A stretch of DNA of 5,394 nt from Planctomycetota bacterium (GTDB lineage Bacteria; Planctomycetota; Phycisphaerae; Phycisphaerales; SM1A02). Below the pieces are notes generated by a model. The model ran no database searches. It saw nothing but the letters and a program-made list of their open reading frames with translations, and was not told where the DNA came from. The stretch is taken from the NCBI GenBank assembly GCA_027295365.1, contig JAPULD010000393.1, positions 1-5,394 on the forward strand. Reading direction: 5' to 3'. Below are positions 1 to 5,174 of this stretch, one piece after another. Every line of letters starts with the position of its first letter. Positions within the stretch are counted from its first letter, which is position 1. Position numbers and translations under genes: made by a program.

Positions 1-579
1 AACAACATTTCGATCGCCATATCGGGAAGCGGCCGCGATGTCCCGGCATATCGAGCCATGCTGGGCGGATTGAGTCGCATCAATCGCGAGTATCCCAATC
101 TTCATATCTTTCTGGAGTTGCGAGGCACGGGACAGCATGAGATCTGGCGTTATGCCCAGAAACTGAAGCTCATGGGTCGAATCTCATGTCTGAGCGACGC
201 CTCGCCAAACCGCCGACTGTTGACCCAATGCGACATGATGCTGTTACCCGAGCGATATGGGGAGCTGTATTCCATCATGCTTGAAGCGATGGCCAATGGC
301 ATGGCCATCATTGCCAGCCACGATTCCATGCTGGACATGCTGCGTCCCGATGAGACAGCCCTGCAAGCCGATACTGTCAGCCCTGAGGAATGGGCCAATC
401 TGATCCGTCGATCCATTCAGGATCCGGAGGCATCAAGGCAACTCGGACACCGGGCACGAGCATGGGTGAAGGAGCATCACAGTACGAATACCCAAGTCGA
501 TGCCCTGATCGAGGCGTTGAATCACGTCGTGACCGGGGGAACCTATTCCTTCGCTGAAGCGGCTGAAACAGCGAATTGA
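1..579 (+). CDS. GT4-type glycosyltransferase, C-terminal part (5' truncated by window)
   Basis: The frame is open from base 1, so this is the last 192 residues of a longer protein. The fold reads as the C-terminal nucleotide-sugar-binding half of a GT-B, family 4 glycosyltransferase: 'ISGSGRDVPAYRAM' near residues 7-20, an 'FLELRGTGQHEIWRYA' block (37-52, the usual 'l.G.G' strand), a 'CDMMLLPE' strand (77-84) and 'LEAMANGMAIIAS' (94-106). E95 is the conserved second Glu of the EX7E motif. The first Glu position is G87, with a Glu one residue later, so the motif is degenerate. A helical tail with 'LGHRARAWVKEHHS' (148-161) is typical of the family. It probably transfers a sugar from an activated donor during surface polysaccharide or glycan synthesis; donor and acceptor cannot be read. 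An internal ATG at 58 is not the start. A terminator follows 106 nt after the stop, so this is the last gene of its transcript. Confidence 0.82.
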   Translation, partial: NNISIAISGSGRDVPAYRAMLGGLSRINREYPNLHIFLELRGTGQHEIWRYAQKLKLMGRISCLSDASPNRRLLTQCDMMLLPERYGELYSIMLEAMANGMAIIASHDSMLDMLRPDETALQADTVSPEEWANLIRRSIQDPEASRQLGHRARAWVKEHHSTNTQVDALIEALNHVVTGGTYSFAEAAETAN

Positions 580-685
580 GCTTGAATTCGAGGCTCAAAG
601 GTCAGAATTTCAATCAAAATCTCAGGATTTTCCAGAGGCTAAGCCGAGAACAGACGTGGCTGATACGACATCTTTCTCCCCTCCG

Positions 686-721
686 CCCCGTTGAAGCGAT
701 TGAGCCTCAACGGGGTTTTTT
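686..721 (+). terminator. Rho-independent terminator after the glycosyltransferase gene
   Basis: A perfect 9-bp stem pairs CCCCGTTGA (686-694) with TCAACGGGG (707-715) across a 12-nt loop. It is followed directly by six T residues (716-721). Strand, GC-rich base and U-tract all fit an intrinsic terminator for the plus-strand gene ending at 579. Confidence 0.9.
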
Positions 722-905
722 CCCGAACGGCACGAATTTACTCTAAAAGGTTGTACATCAACACGTTAGGTTTCTAGCCCCTGATTATTTAACGATAAAC
801 CTACGTATCGAGCGTCCTCATGACCTTTCATATTGAACCGAAAAGCTGTGCAGTAACTTGCTCTGCCGGGTCCTGGATACCACTCTTTGACTGGGGCCAT
901 TTCTT

Positions 906-920
906 CACGGTTCTTCCGTG
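906..920. repeat. Small inverted repeat (5-bp stem, 5-nt loop)
   Basis: CACGG (906-910) and CCGTG (916-920) flank the loop TTCTT. The stem is perfect but short and has no U-tract, so it is not a terminator. It is recorded because two more hairpins follow within 130 nt in the same non-coding interval. Confidence 0.4.
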
Positions 921-944
921 CCCGTTGAACAAGAATCAAATGTT

Positions 945-969
945 TTCTCCCAATATGGATTAGGGAGAA
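945..969. repeat. 7-bp inverted repeat around an AT-rich centre
   Basis: TTCTCCC (945-951) and GGGAGAA (963-969) are exact reverse complements separated by 11 nt (AATATGGATTA). The one-turn arm spacing and AT-rich centre resemble a dimeric-regulator operator as much as an RNA hairpin. It lies about 130 nt upstream of the lipoprotein start. Confidence 0.4.
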
Positions 970-1031
970 TGGACTGACGGTACCAAAGAGGCTCGTTGGA
1001 CAAGTTCATCAGGGACCATACACTTCTTGAT

Positions 1032-1045
1032 GACGCTTCTGCGTC
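1032..1045. repeat. Hairpin GACGC-TTCT-GCGTC upstream of the lipoprotein gene
   Basis: A perfect 5-bp stem closes a TTCT tetraloop, with a possible G-T wobble extension (1031/1046). It lies 52 nt before the lipoprotein start codon, so it would be in that gene's 5' UTR if transcription begins upstream. Confidence 0.4.
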
Positions 1046-1083
1046 GAGAATGCGAATCCTCAACGATCAAATGAGCTAAGCAG

Positions 1084-1089
1084 AAAGGA
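1084..1089 (+). promoter_or_regulatory. Ribosome binding site for the small lipoprotein
   Basis: AAAGGA lies 8 nt before the ATG at 1098. A nearer ATG at 1093 reaches a stop after two codons, so the Shine-Dalgarno spacing decides for 1098. It is one of only two clear Shine-Dalgarno sites in the window. Confidence 0.7.
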
Positions 1090-1097
1090 CTCATGGA

Positions 1098-1283
1098 ATG
1101 ACTCGTAGAATTTTGACCTGTGCGGCGGGACTCCTCCTGGCCATTGGCCTCAGTGGCTGCGGTGGTGGCAGCGATCCGATCCCGGAAGGCCACTCCGCCG
1201 ATGAAGTACGAACTCCAACCGGCGCAACAAGGGAAGCCCCCACCGCGAACATGCCTGACGCTGAAGAACAGCCCAACCGCTGA
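1098..1283 (+). CDS. Small secreted lipoprotein, 61 aa, unknown function
   Basis: The N-terminus 'MTRRILTCAAGLLLAIGLSGC' is a compact type II signal peptide: basic residues 3-4, a hydrophobic core (about 6-18) and a lipobox L-S-G-C with the lipidated cysteine at residue 21. The predicted mature part is only 41 residues. It starts with a Gly-rich spacer, is rich in Pro, Glu, Asp and Thr, and shows no domain or further cysteine. It should be processed by Lgt and signal peptidase II and anchored to a membrane. Proteobacterial LptM is of similar size, but its GCGxKGPL motif is absent, so I do not transfer that name. A Shine-Dalgarno site supports the start. The gene stands alone between non-coding stretches. 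Function is unrecognised; it could be a remnant of a larger lipoprotein, though the intact signal and RBS argue for a real gene. Confidence 0.65.
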   Translation: MTRRILTCAAGLLLAIGLSGCGGGSDPIPEGHSADEVRTPTGATREAPTANMPDAEEQPNR

Positions 1284-1305
1284 TCCGATGCTGATTGGGA
1301 TCAGC
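1279..1305. repeat. 8-bp inverted repeat spanning the lipoprotein stop codon
   Basis: GCTGATCC (1279-1286) pairs exactly with GGATCAGC (1298-1305) across 11 nt, and the TGA stop (1281-1283) sits in the left arm. No U-tract follows. It could protect the mRNA 3' end or be part of a two-hairpin trailer with the structure at 1343-1365. Confidence 0.45.
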
Positions 1306-1342
1306 TCCTTCCGTTACGACTCCAATGAGAGCGTTGCGGCGG

Positions 1343-1365
1343 CGCGATCTTTGCATCGCGGTTTT
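1343..1365 (+). terminator. Possible weak terminator downstream of the lipoprotein
   Basis: CGCGAT (1343-1348) pairs with ATCGCG (1355-1360) over a 6-nt loop. One G and four Ts (1362-1365) follow. The stem is GC-rich but short and the T-tract is brief, so this is only a candidate end for the lipoprotein transcript. Confidence 0.4.
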
Positions 1366-1458
1366 CATACGCTACATGATCGAGTCTTTCCGATTGGCGA
1401 CTGACAATTCGTCACCGCCTCTCGGGAAGGCTCGTTTTGTTGCGCCATGAATCACATC

Positions 1459-1491
1459 AAAAACCGCCGAATGGAAATTCCATGTCGGCGG
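1459..1491 (-). terminator. Strong rho-independent terminator for the aminotransferase gene
   Basis: On the minus strand, a 7-bp GC-rich stem (CCGCCGA, 1491-1485, with TCGGCGG, 1470-1464) is extended by a 6-bp upper stem (ATGGAA/TTCCAT) after one bulged base (1484). Five U residues follow (A-tract 1459-1463 on the plus strand). The plus-strand side has no T-tract, so it works in one direction. It lies 175 nt past the aminotransferase stop, implying a long 3' trailer. Confidence 0.88.
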
Positions 1492-1614
1492 CGGGTGGAT
1501 GGCGACTGGCAGCCCTGGTCTCTTGCGTTTTTCGTTCCCCCAAGCACATCATTTCACTATGATGCCTTGCACTACTGGGAGCAATCAAAAAGGGATCAAT
1601 TCACCAGAAATCTT

Positions 1615-1632
1615 CGTCCACAATCCTGGACG
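1615..1632 (-). repeat. Trailer hairpin (6-bp stem, 6-nt loop)
   Basis: CGTCCA (1615-1620) and TGGACG (1627-1632) form a perfect stem in the 3' trailer of the aminotransferase mRNA. A second, weaker stem (TCCGA 1635-1639 with TCGGA 1652-1656) adjoins it. Neither has a proper U-tract, so the functional terminator is more likely at 1459-1491. Confidence 0.4.
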
Positions 1633-1666
1633 GTTCCGAGCGAAGCTTGATTCGGAGAATGATCGA

Positions 1667-2833
1667 TCAAGTGGCCGAAGCAACTTGGGCCATAAGACCG
1701 GTAAGCACTTCGAGGCCAGCTTCAAGCTTGTCATCGGATGTCGCATAACTGATTCGGAAATGCGTATCGGCTTTGCTGAAAACGTTCCCGGGAATGGTCA
1801 GGACATTCTGCTCGATTCCCTTTTCCACAAACTGGGTTGCCGTGAGGCCCATCGACTCCGGTACCTCGACAAAGGCATAAAAGGCCCCGCCAGGCGTGGC
1901 CAGGTTGGCCACCCCATCGAAGGCCCGAATGACCATGTCTCTCTTGCGCCGATACGCCTCGACGTATGACGTCATGTCCACGTCAAATACCCCGACCAGG
2001 CCATATTGGGACATGGATGGGGCGCACACAAACGTGTATTGCTGGAGTTTGGCCATTTCACGGATGATCGATGCCGGCCCGGCGACATAGCCCATTCGCC
2101 ATCCCGTGCAGCCATAGGATTTGCCGAACCCGCGGACGACTAGCATTTGATCATCAAAACGAGCCGGGCTGGGGCAACGTCCGTCTTCCCGAGCATCCTC
2201 ATACGTGAACTCATCGTAGATCTCATCGGAGATGAGAAGAACGCCCTTTCGCTTGCACAGGTCAACCAGATCCTTGAGTTCATCATTGGTCAGAACCACG
2301 CCGGACGGATTCCCGGGTGAATTGACAAGCACAATCTTGGTTCGATCGGTGATCAAGGGTTCGACCCGCGCCGCGGTCATTCGGCAATCCGGATACGTAT
2401 CGCAAGGAACGAATGTCGCTCCACACAACTCGGCCAGCGAGGGATAGACCACGAAGTAGGGATCGCCCGCGATGATCTCGTCGCCCGGGTTCAGAAGAGC
2501 CTGCACGGCCAGCAACAACGCCCCGCTCGTGCCTGATGTGACGAGCATCATCGTGTCGCTCGAGTTCATGTCCCAGCCAATGTCGGATGTGAGATGGCGG
2601 TTGATCGCATCACGCAATTCAGCCACGCCCTGGGTAAGCGTATAGCCATTCTTGTCCTGGCGGATCGCCTCGATGGCGGCTTCCTTGAGCGTTTCGGGGA
2701 CCGGAAAATCAGGCTGACCGATCGAGAGGTTGATCGGATCCTTGAGCTTGGCTCCAAGCTCAAAGACTCGACGAATACCCGAGACGTCAATCGCCTTGCT
2801 TCGCTGGCTGATCATCAATTCAAAATCATGCAT
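1667..2833 (-). CDS. Class I/II PLP-dependent aminotransferase (aspartate aminotransferase-like), 388 aa
   Basis: This is a fold-type I aminotransferase that moves an amino group between an amino acid and a 2-oxoacid, in the cytoplasm. Visible motifs are 'INLSIGQPDFPVP' (34-46), 'YTLTQGVAELRDAI' (64-77), the phosphate-binding 'TSGTSGAL' (99-106), 'NSPGNPSG' (171-178, with PLP-contacting N175), D203 and Y206 in 'SDEIYDEF', Schiff-base lysine K238 in 'GFGKSYGCTGWRMGY', and R360 in 'FRISYATS' for the substrate carboxylate. Length and motifs fit the subgroup that includes Thermus-type aspartate aminotransferase. Substrate cannot be fixed by eye, since related enzymes use aromatic, alanine or N-succinyl substrates. 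The frame extends to an ATG at 2944, but that codon abuts the palindromic terminator of the upstream gene and adds 37 residues unlike the family. The start at 2833 is therefore chosen, although it lacks a Shine-Dalgarno site. It is flanked by terminators on both sides, so it is likely monocistronic. Confidence 0.92.
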   Translation of the reverse strand: MHDFELMISQRSKAIDVSGIRRVFELGAKLKDPINLSIGQPDFPVPETLKEAAIEAIRQDKNGYTLTQGVAELRDAINRHLTSDIGWDMNSSDTMMLVTSGTSGALLLAVQALLNPGDEIIAGDPYFVVYPSLAELCGATFVPCDTYPDCRMTAARVEPLITDRTKIVLVNSPGNPSGVVLTNDELKDLVDLCKRKGVLLISDEIYDEFTYEDAREDGRCPSPARFDDQMLVVRGFGKSYGCTGWRMGYVAGPASIIREMAKLQQYTFVCAPSMSQYGLVGVFDVDMTSYVEAYRRKRDMVIRAFDGVANLATPGGAFYAFVEVPESMGLTATQFVEKGIEQNVLTIPGNVFSKADTHFRISYATSDDKLEAGLEVLTGLMAQVASAT

Positions 2834-2848
2834 AGGAATCGCTCGTGG

Positions 2849-2877
2849 TGTATGAATCAAATTCGTGAGTTCATCAA
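2849..2877 (-). promoter_or_regulatory. Tentative sigma70-type promoter for the aminotransferase gene
   Basis: On the minus strand, TTGATG (2877-2872) lies 17 nt before CATACA (2854-2849), matching consensus at 4/6 and 3/6 positions. Transcription would start only about 10 nt before the ATG at 2833, giving a near-leaderless mRNA, which would agree with the absent Shine-Dalgarno site. The match is weak. Confidence 0.25.
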
Positions 2878-2910
2878 GTGTAGCGCACAGTACGACGCAA
2901 GGATGTCGCG

Positions 2911-2941
2911 CAAGAAACAGGCCGTTCCAGGGAACGGCCTG
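2911..2941 (-). terminator. Palindromic terminator after the small basic protein gene
   Basis: A perfect 24-nt palindrome (2918-2941) gives an arm CAGGCCGTTCC paired with GGAACGGCCTG, effectively a 10-bp stem with a 4-nt loop. On the minus strand it is followed by TTTCTTG (2917-2911). It begins 30 nt past the stop at 2972 and closes the acpS, membrane protein, small protein cluster. The plus strand lacks a T-tract. Confidence 0.8.
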
Positions 2942-2971
2942 CATTGAAATTCAAGTTCAAGAACCGAGGGG

Positions 2972-3217
2972 CTACGCGTTTTCGTCGACCTTTTCGGTTT
3001 CGCCTTCGCCTTCGCCTTCACCTTCCTTGACTTCCTTCTTCTTCTTCTTGGTCACCACTTTTCGGTTACCCACCTTGACCAACCCCAACGGATCATCCTG
3101 ATTCGGGTCGAACCGATCTTCCTGCGTGAGGATCTCGATCCGCTCGGCTCGGGTCAGAACGTTGCGATGCTGGTTGAGGGCAGAAGGCTGGGTTTTCAGA
3201 CTACGATGGAGGCTCAT
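2972..3217 (-). CDS. Small basic protein of the PVC-superphylum family, 81 aa
   Basis: The first 50 residues read 'MSLHRSLKTQ' (1-10), 'RNVLTRAERI' (18-27) and 'DPLGLVKVG' (42-50). This is the pattern I recall for the 'small basic protein' family found in Planctomycetes, Verrucomicrobia and Chlamydiae and proposed as a signature protein of that superphylum. Its role is not established; nucleic-acid or ribosome association has been suggested. After this core comes an extension: 'KKKKK' (57-61), then alternating Glu-Gly (65-73) and an acidic end. It is encoded by AAG triplets and a hexanucleotide repeat, and looks like a slippage-made, disordered tail. The start is fixed by the conserved first residues although no good Shine-Dalgarno site is visible. 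It lies 52 nt downstream of the SPOR-like gene and just before a strong terminator, so it is the last gene of that cluster. Confidence 0.85.
   Translation of the reverse strand: MSLHRSLKTQPSALNQHRNVLTRAERIEILTQEDRFDPNQDDPLGLVKVGNRKVVTKKKKKEVKEGEGEGEGETEKVDENA
2999..3049. repeat. In-gene simple repeats: TTCGCC hexamer x4 and CTT triplet x5
   Basis: On the plus strand three exact TTCGCC units and one TTCACC variant run through 2999-3022, and five CTT triplets through 3035-3049. They encode the Gly-Glu and Lys5 tracts of the small basic protein on the minus strand. A six-base unit changes the tail by two residues without shifting the frame. Confidence 0.85.
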
Positions 3218-3269
3218 TCCGAGGGCTCGCTTTCATTGCTCATCAAATCGTCGATTCAGGGCGTCGGGG

Positions 3270-4028
3270 TCATCCCTTGAAGAGGCTCGGGTACTTGTCA
3301 CGGAAATCCGTGGTTCCGCCCTCTTCGCGACGCCATTTGTCGCCGATCCGATGGATCAGGGTCTCAAGGTCCTTGACCTTCTGGCTCGATCGTTCCGTGG
3401 ACTCAAAGCCCGGCAGGACGATCACCTTGAAGGTGCGAGCATTGTTCCTCACTACCGCGTAGGTTTCAAGTCCATGTTTGCGACAAAAGCGAACCACCCG
3501 TTCGGCCCCTTCCTTCGTCGTTTGCATCAATATGAAGTAATTTTGCCCTGATTGGCGAGGATCTGAGAACAATGTCCCCCAGCCCAGGTCGCTGTCCGGA
3601 TCCTTCGAGGGCTCCGAAACGACTGGATTTTGTGTAATCGCATCGCCTGACAGGAATCCTGAGCCCTCGAACGGCGTGGATCCACCTGACGAGGTCTCCA
3701 GCAACGGATCAGTCGTCTGGGGTGCATTCAGTATCCCGGTGTTCATGAGCAGATCCTGCTCAAAATCCTGTCTCACGGCCTGTTTAGCATTGCGGAATCC
3801 GAAAATATAGGTGCCCGCCATCAACGTGATGGCAATGCCCAAACCCACCAAGACATACCCCACCGGCAGCTTGAGCATGCGTCCGGGGCTCAACCAGCTC
3901 CCGGTTGATTCGTCGGTGGACGGAGGCGGGGCCTGCTCCTTGGGACGACGAGCCGGAGGGCCCGAAGATCCCTTCTTGCCCCCCATCAATTCGTAAAGTG
4001 CCGGCATTCCGGAGTTCTTGTGGGACAT
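3270..4028 (-). CDS. Single-pass membrane protein with C-terminal SPOR-like domain, 252 aa
   Basis: The layout is a short N-terminal segment with 'MPALYELMGG' (8-17), a Pro-, Arg- and Lys-rich linker (about 18-50), one strong transmembrane helix (about 53-77), a Ser/Asp/Pro-rich low-complexity spacer (about 100-155) and a compact C-terminal domain (about 160-232). That domain begins 'NYFILMQTT', has a 'GAERVVRFCRKHGLETYAV' helix and ends in a 'FKVIVLPGF' strand. This strand-helix-strand pattern resembles a SPOR peptidoglycan-binding domain, but the match is by eye. Positive residues before the helix suggest the N-terminus is cytoplasmic and the C-terminal domain outside the inner membrane. 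Short 'PALYEL' N-termini seem recurrent in planctomycete proteins (recollection, not checked). It lies 33 nt after acpS and 52 nt before the small basic protein, all co-directional, so cotranscription is likely. It could act in cell-wall remodelling or division; that is inference. No strong Shine-Dalgarno site is seen. Confidence 0.75.
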   Translation of the reverse strand: MSHKNSGMPALYELMGGKKGSSGPPARRPKEQAPPPSTDESTGSWLSPGRMLKLPVGYVLVGLGIAITLMAGTYIFGFRNAKQAVRQDFEQDLLMNTGILNAPQTTDPLLETSSGGSTPFEGSGFLSGDAITQNPVVSEPSKDPDSDLGWGTLFSDPRQSGQNYFILMQTTKEGAERVVRFCRKHGLETYAVVRNNARTFKVIVLPGFESTERSSQKVKDLETLIHRIGDKWRREEGGTTDFRDKYPSLFKG

Positions 4029-4061
4029 GGTTTACATCTCGTCAGGGGACGATTCCTGTAC

Positions 4062-4472
4062 CTATTCCGTGCCGCAACCCGAGCTTGGGGTCGCAATTCC
4101 CAAAGCCATGGCCGTGGCCAACGTCTCAGTATGGCTCAGACTGATCATCCAATGGTCAATTCCCTGCTCAGTGGCAATTTCTGCACAACGACCCGAAACC
4201 ACCAATTTGGGTTTTCCGGAGGGTTCCCGGACGATTTCCAGGTCCGTCCAGGCGATTCCATCCCTTAATCCTGTCCCCAGGACCTTCAGAGCCGCCTCCT
4301 TGGCCGCGAAACGGGCCGCATAGTGCTCAAACCGGCGTCGGGGCGCATCATCGCAATAGGCTTGCTCGACCTTGGTGAAACACCGGTCCAGAAATCGCTG
4401 TCCATGTCGTTCGACCATGTCACGTATCCGTTTCACATCCACGAGATCGATACCGTTGCCGATGATGGTCAT
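4062..4472 (-). CDS. acpS: Holo-[acyl-carrier-protein] synthase, 136 aa
   Basis: AcpS transfers 4'-phosphopantetheine from CoA to a serine of apo-acyl carrier protein, activating it for fatty-acid synthesis in the cytoplasm. The family pattern is complete: 'IGNGIDLVDVKRI' (4-16) with Mg2+-binding D9, 'RFLDRCFTKVEQAYC' (26-40), 'YAARFAAKEAALKVLGTG' (51-68) with metal-ligand E59 and K63, 'WTDLEIVREPSGKP' (75-88) and 'ISLSHTETLATAMAL' (110-124) near the C-terminus. Length is close to the usual 120-135 residues. The frame continues upstream to an ATG at 4577, but those 35 residues are unlike the family and would overlap moaB, so the ATG at 4472 directly before 'TIIGNGID' is used. It is the first gene of the minus-strand cluster and is divergent from moaB across 77 bp. 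No clear Shine-Dalgarno site precedes it. Confidence 0.95.
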   Translation of the reverse strand: MTIIGNGIDLVDVKRIRDMVERHGQRFLDRCFTKVEQAYCDDAPRRRFEHYAARFAAKEAALKVLGTGLRDGIAWTDLEIVREPSGKPKLVVSGRCAEIATEQGIDHWMISLSHTETLATAMALGIATPSSGCGTE

Positions 4473-4530
4473 GGCGTCATCGTACCGCACAGACTGGGAG
4501 GCTTGAATTCGATGCACCAGGAGAAGATCC

Positions 4531-4536
4531 AAGGAG
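4531..4536 (+). promoter_or_regulatory. Ribosome binding site for moaB
   Basis: AAGGAG lies in the 77-bp divergent interval, 13 nt before the ATG at 4550. The motif is strong but the spacing is longer than usual. It fixes the transcription direction and leaves little room for promoters of both divergent genes. No convincing -35/-10 pair was found on either strand between 4473 and 4549. Confidence 0.55.
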
Positions 4537-4549
4537 TAAACTGACGTCC

Positions 4550-5110
4550 ATGCCTCAAGAACCATCCCATGAAGCACATCGGCGCGAAGCTGACAAAAAC
4601 ACCAAGGACAACCCCGTCTGTTGTGCCGTCCTGATCGTTTCCGATACCCGAACGCTCGAGACGGATCGGGGCGGGGCCCTGATCGTCGAACATCTCACCC
4701 AGGCAGGGCATCAGATTGCCAGTCTCGAAATCGTCAAGGATGAGCAAGGCACCATTCGAGAGAGGCTCAAGACCTGGTGCGCTGACCCGGAAATCCAGGT
4801 CATCCTCACCACGGGGGGAACTGGCGTCTCCCGGCGCGACATCACGACCGACGTCGTCCGGGGTCTGCTGAGCTTCGAATTGCAAGGTTTCGGAGAACTT
4901 TTCCGAATGCTCAGCTACGAACAAGTCAAATCCGCAGCCATGCTGAGTCGGGCCATCGCCGGCCTCGTGATCGGCTCCGAAGAGTCGGGAGGCGACACGT
5001 TTATTTTCGCCCTTCCGGGATCGACGAACGCCGTGGAAACCGCAATGTCCAATCTTGTCATTCCCCAGCTTCCTCATCTCGTCTGGGAGAGAATGAAAGA
5101 AGACTCATAG
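4550..5110 (+). CDS. moaB: MoaB/Mog-type molybdenum cofactor biosynthesis protein, 186 aa
   Basis: This family binds molybdopterin, and active members adenylylate it before molybdenum insertion; it acts in the cytoplasm. Visible motifs are 'VLIVSDTRTLETDRGG' (27-42), 'ILTTGGTGVSRRDITTD' (85-101) with the GGTG loop and D97, 'GFGELFRMLSYEQV' (113-126), 'SAAMLSRAIAGL' (128-139) and 'FALPGSTNAVETAM' (153-166). The 'GFGELFRMLSYE' block and the single-domain length favour MoaB over MogA. About 22 charged residues precede the first strand, normal for many MoaB proteins. AAGGAG precedes the start with long spacing. No other Moco gene is visible, so it appears to be an isolated pathway member. Its stop lies 64 nt before the first codon of the DegT-like frame, which is on the same strand. 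Confidence 0.93.
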   Translation: MPQEPSHEAHRREADKNTKDNPVCCAVLIVSDTRTLETDRGGALIVEHLTQAGHQIASLEIVKDEQGTIRERLKTWCADPEIQVILTTGGTGVSRRDITTDVVRGLLSFELQGFGELFRMLSYEQVKSAAMLSRAIAGLVIGSEESGGDTFIFALPGSTNAVETAMSNLVIPQLPHLVWERMKEDS

Positions 5111-5174
5111 CAGAGCCGAGGCATCCCATGCATCCCGGGACTGGATCATGCCCGCCCATGGCTCGCTCCACTGA

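Larger units (their letters stand above)
580..1097. other. Non-coding interval, 518 bp, hairpin-rich in its second half
   Basis: No open frame here resembles a protein. The first part (580-685) is the 3' trailer of the glycosyltransferase gene, ended by the terminator at 686-721. The remainder (722-1097) is the leader side of the small lipoprotein gene. It has three perfect local inverted repeats at 906-920, 945-969 and 1032-1045. No convincing -35/-10 pair was found: TTGACT at 887 has no -10 box at normal spacing, and the AT-rich patch at 783-800 lacks a matching -35. No tRNA, RNase P, SRP or tmRNA signature was recognised. It may contain a long 5' UTR or a small RNA, but that is inference. 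Confidence 0.6.
1284..1666. other. Convergent non-coding interval, 383 bp, between lipoprotein and aminotransferase
   Basis: No gene was recognised here. Short plus-strand frames (1120-1404, 1447-1650) lack family motifs and Shine-Dalgarno sites. The stretch holds 3' trailers of two converging genes: hairpins at 1279-1305 and 1343-1365 on the lipoprotein side, and on the aminotransferase side a strong minus-strand terminator (1459-1491) preceded by small stems at 1615-1632 and 1635-1656. Confidence 0.6.

Noticed and set aside
887..915. Promoter with TTGACT as -35 box
   Set aside because: At 16-18 nt spacing there is no sequence resembling a -10 box.
960..1193. 77-aa minus-strand frame in the intergenic region
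   Set aside because: It has no RBS or motif and overlaps the lipoprotein start antisense.
1098..1283. LptM/YifL-type lipoprotein identity
   Set aside because: Size is similar, but the GCGxKGPL sequence after the lipobox is missing and no lysA neighbour is present.
1120..1404. 94-aa plus-strand frame overlapping the lipoprotein
   Set aside because: It is in a different frame from the lipoprotein, lacks an RBS, and runs through two hairpins; the lipoprotein frame has a signal peptide, lipobox and RBS.
1499..1969. 156-aa plus-strand frame
   Set aside because: Most of it is antisense to the C-terminal part of the aminotransferase, and the remainder crosses the trailer and hairpins.
2999..3049. 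Tandem repeats considered as a CRISPR or mobile-element end
   Set aside because: The units are 3 and 6 bases without spacers and simply encode Lys and Gly-Glu tracts.
3126..3551. 141-aa plus-strand frame
   Set aside because: It is antisense to the small basic protein and the SPOR-like gene, is rich in Arg and Ser as expected of a shadow frame, and has no motif.
4473..4577. N-terminal extension of acpS to an ATG at 4577
   Set aside because: The added 35 residues are unlike AcpS proteins and would overlap the moaB start; the family N-terminus begins at the ATG at 4472.
4469..5077. 202-aa minus-strand frame
   Set aside because: It is antisense to nearly all of moaB, whose motifs are clear, and its translation shows no domain pattern.
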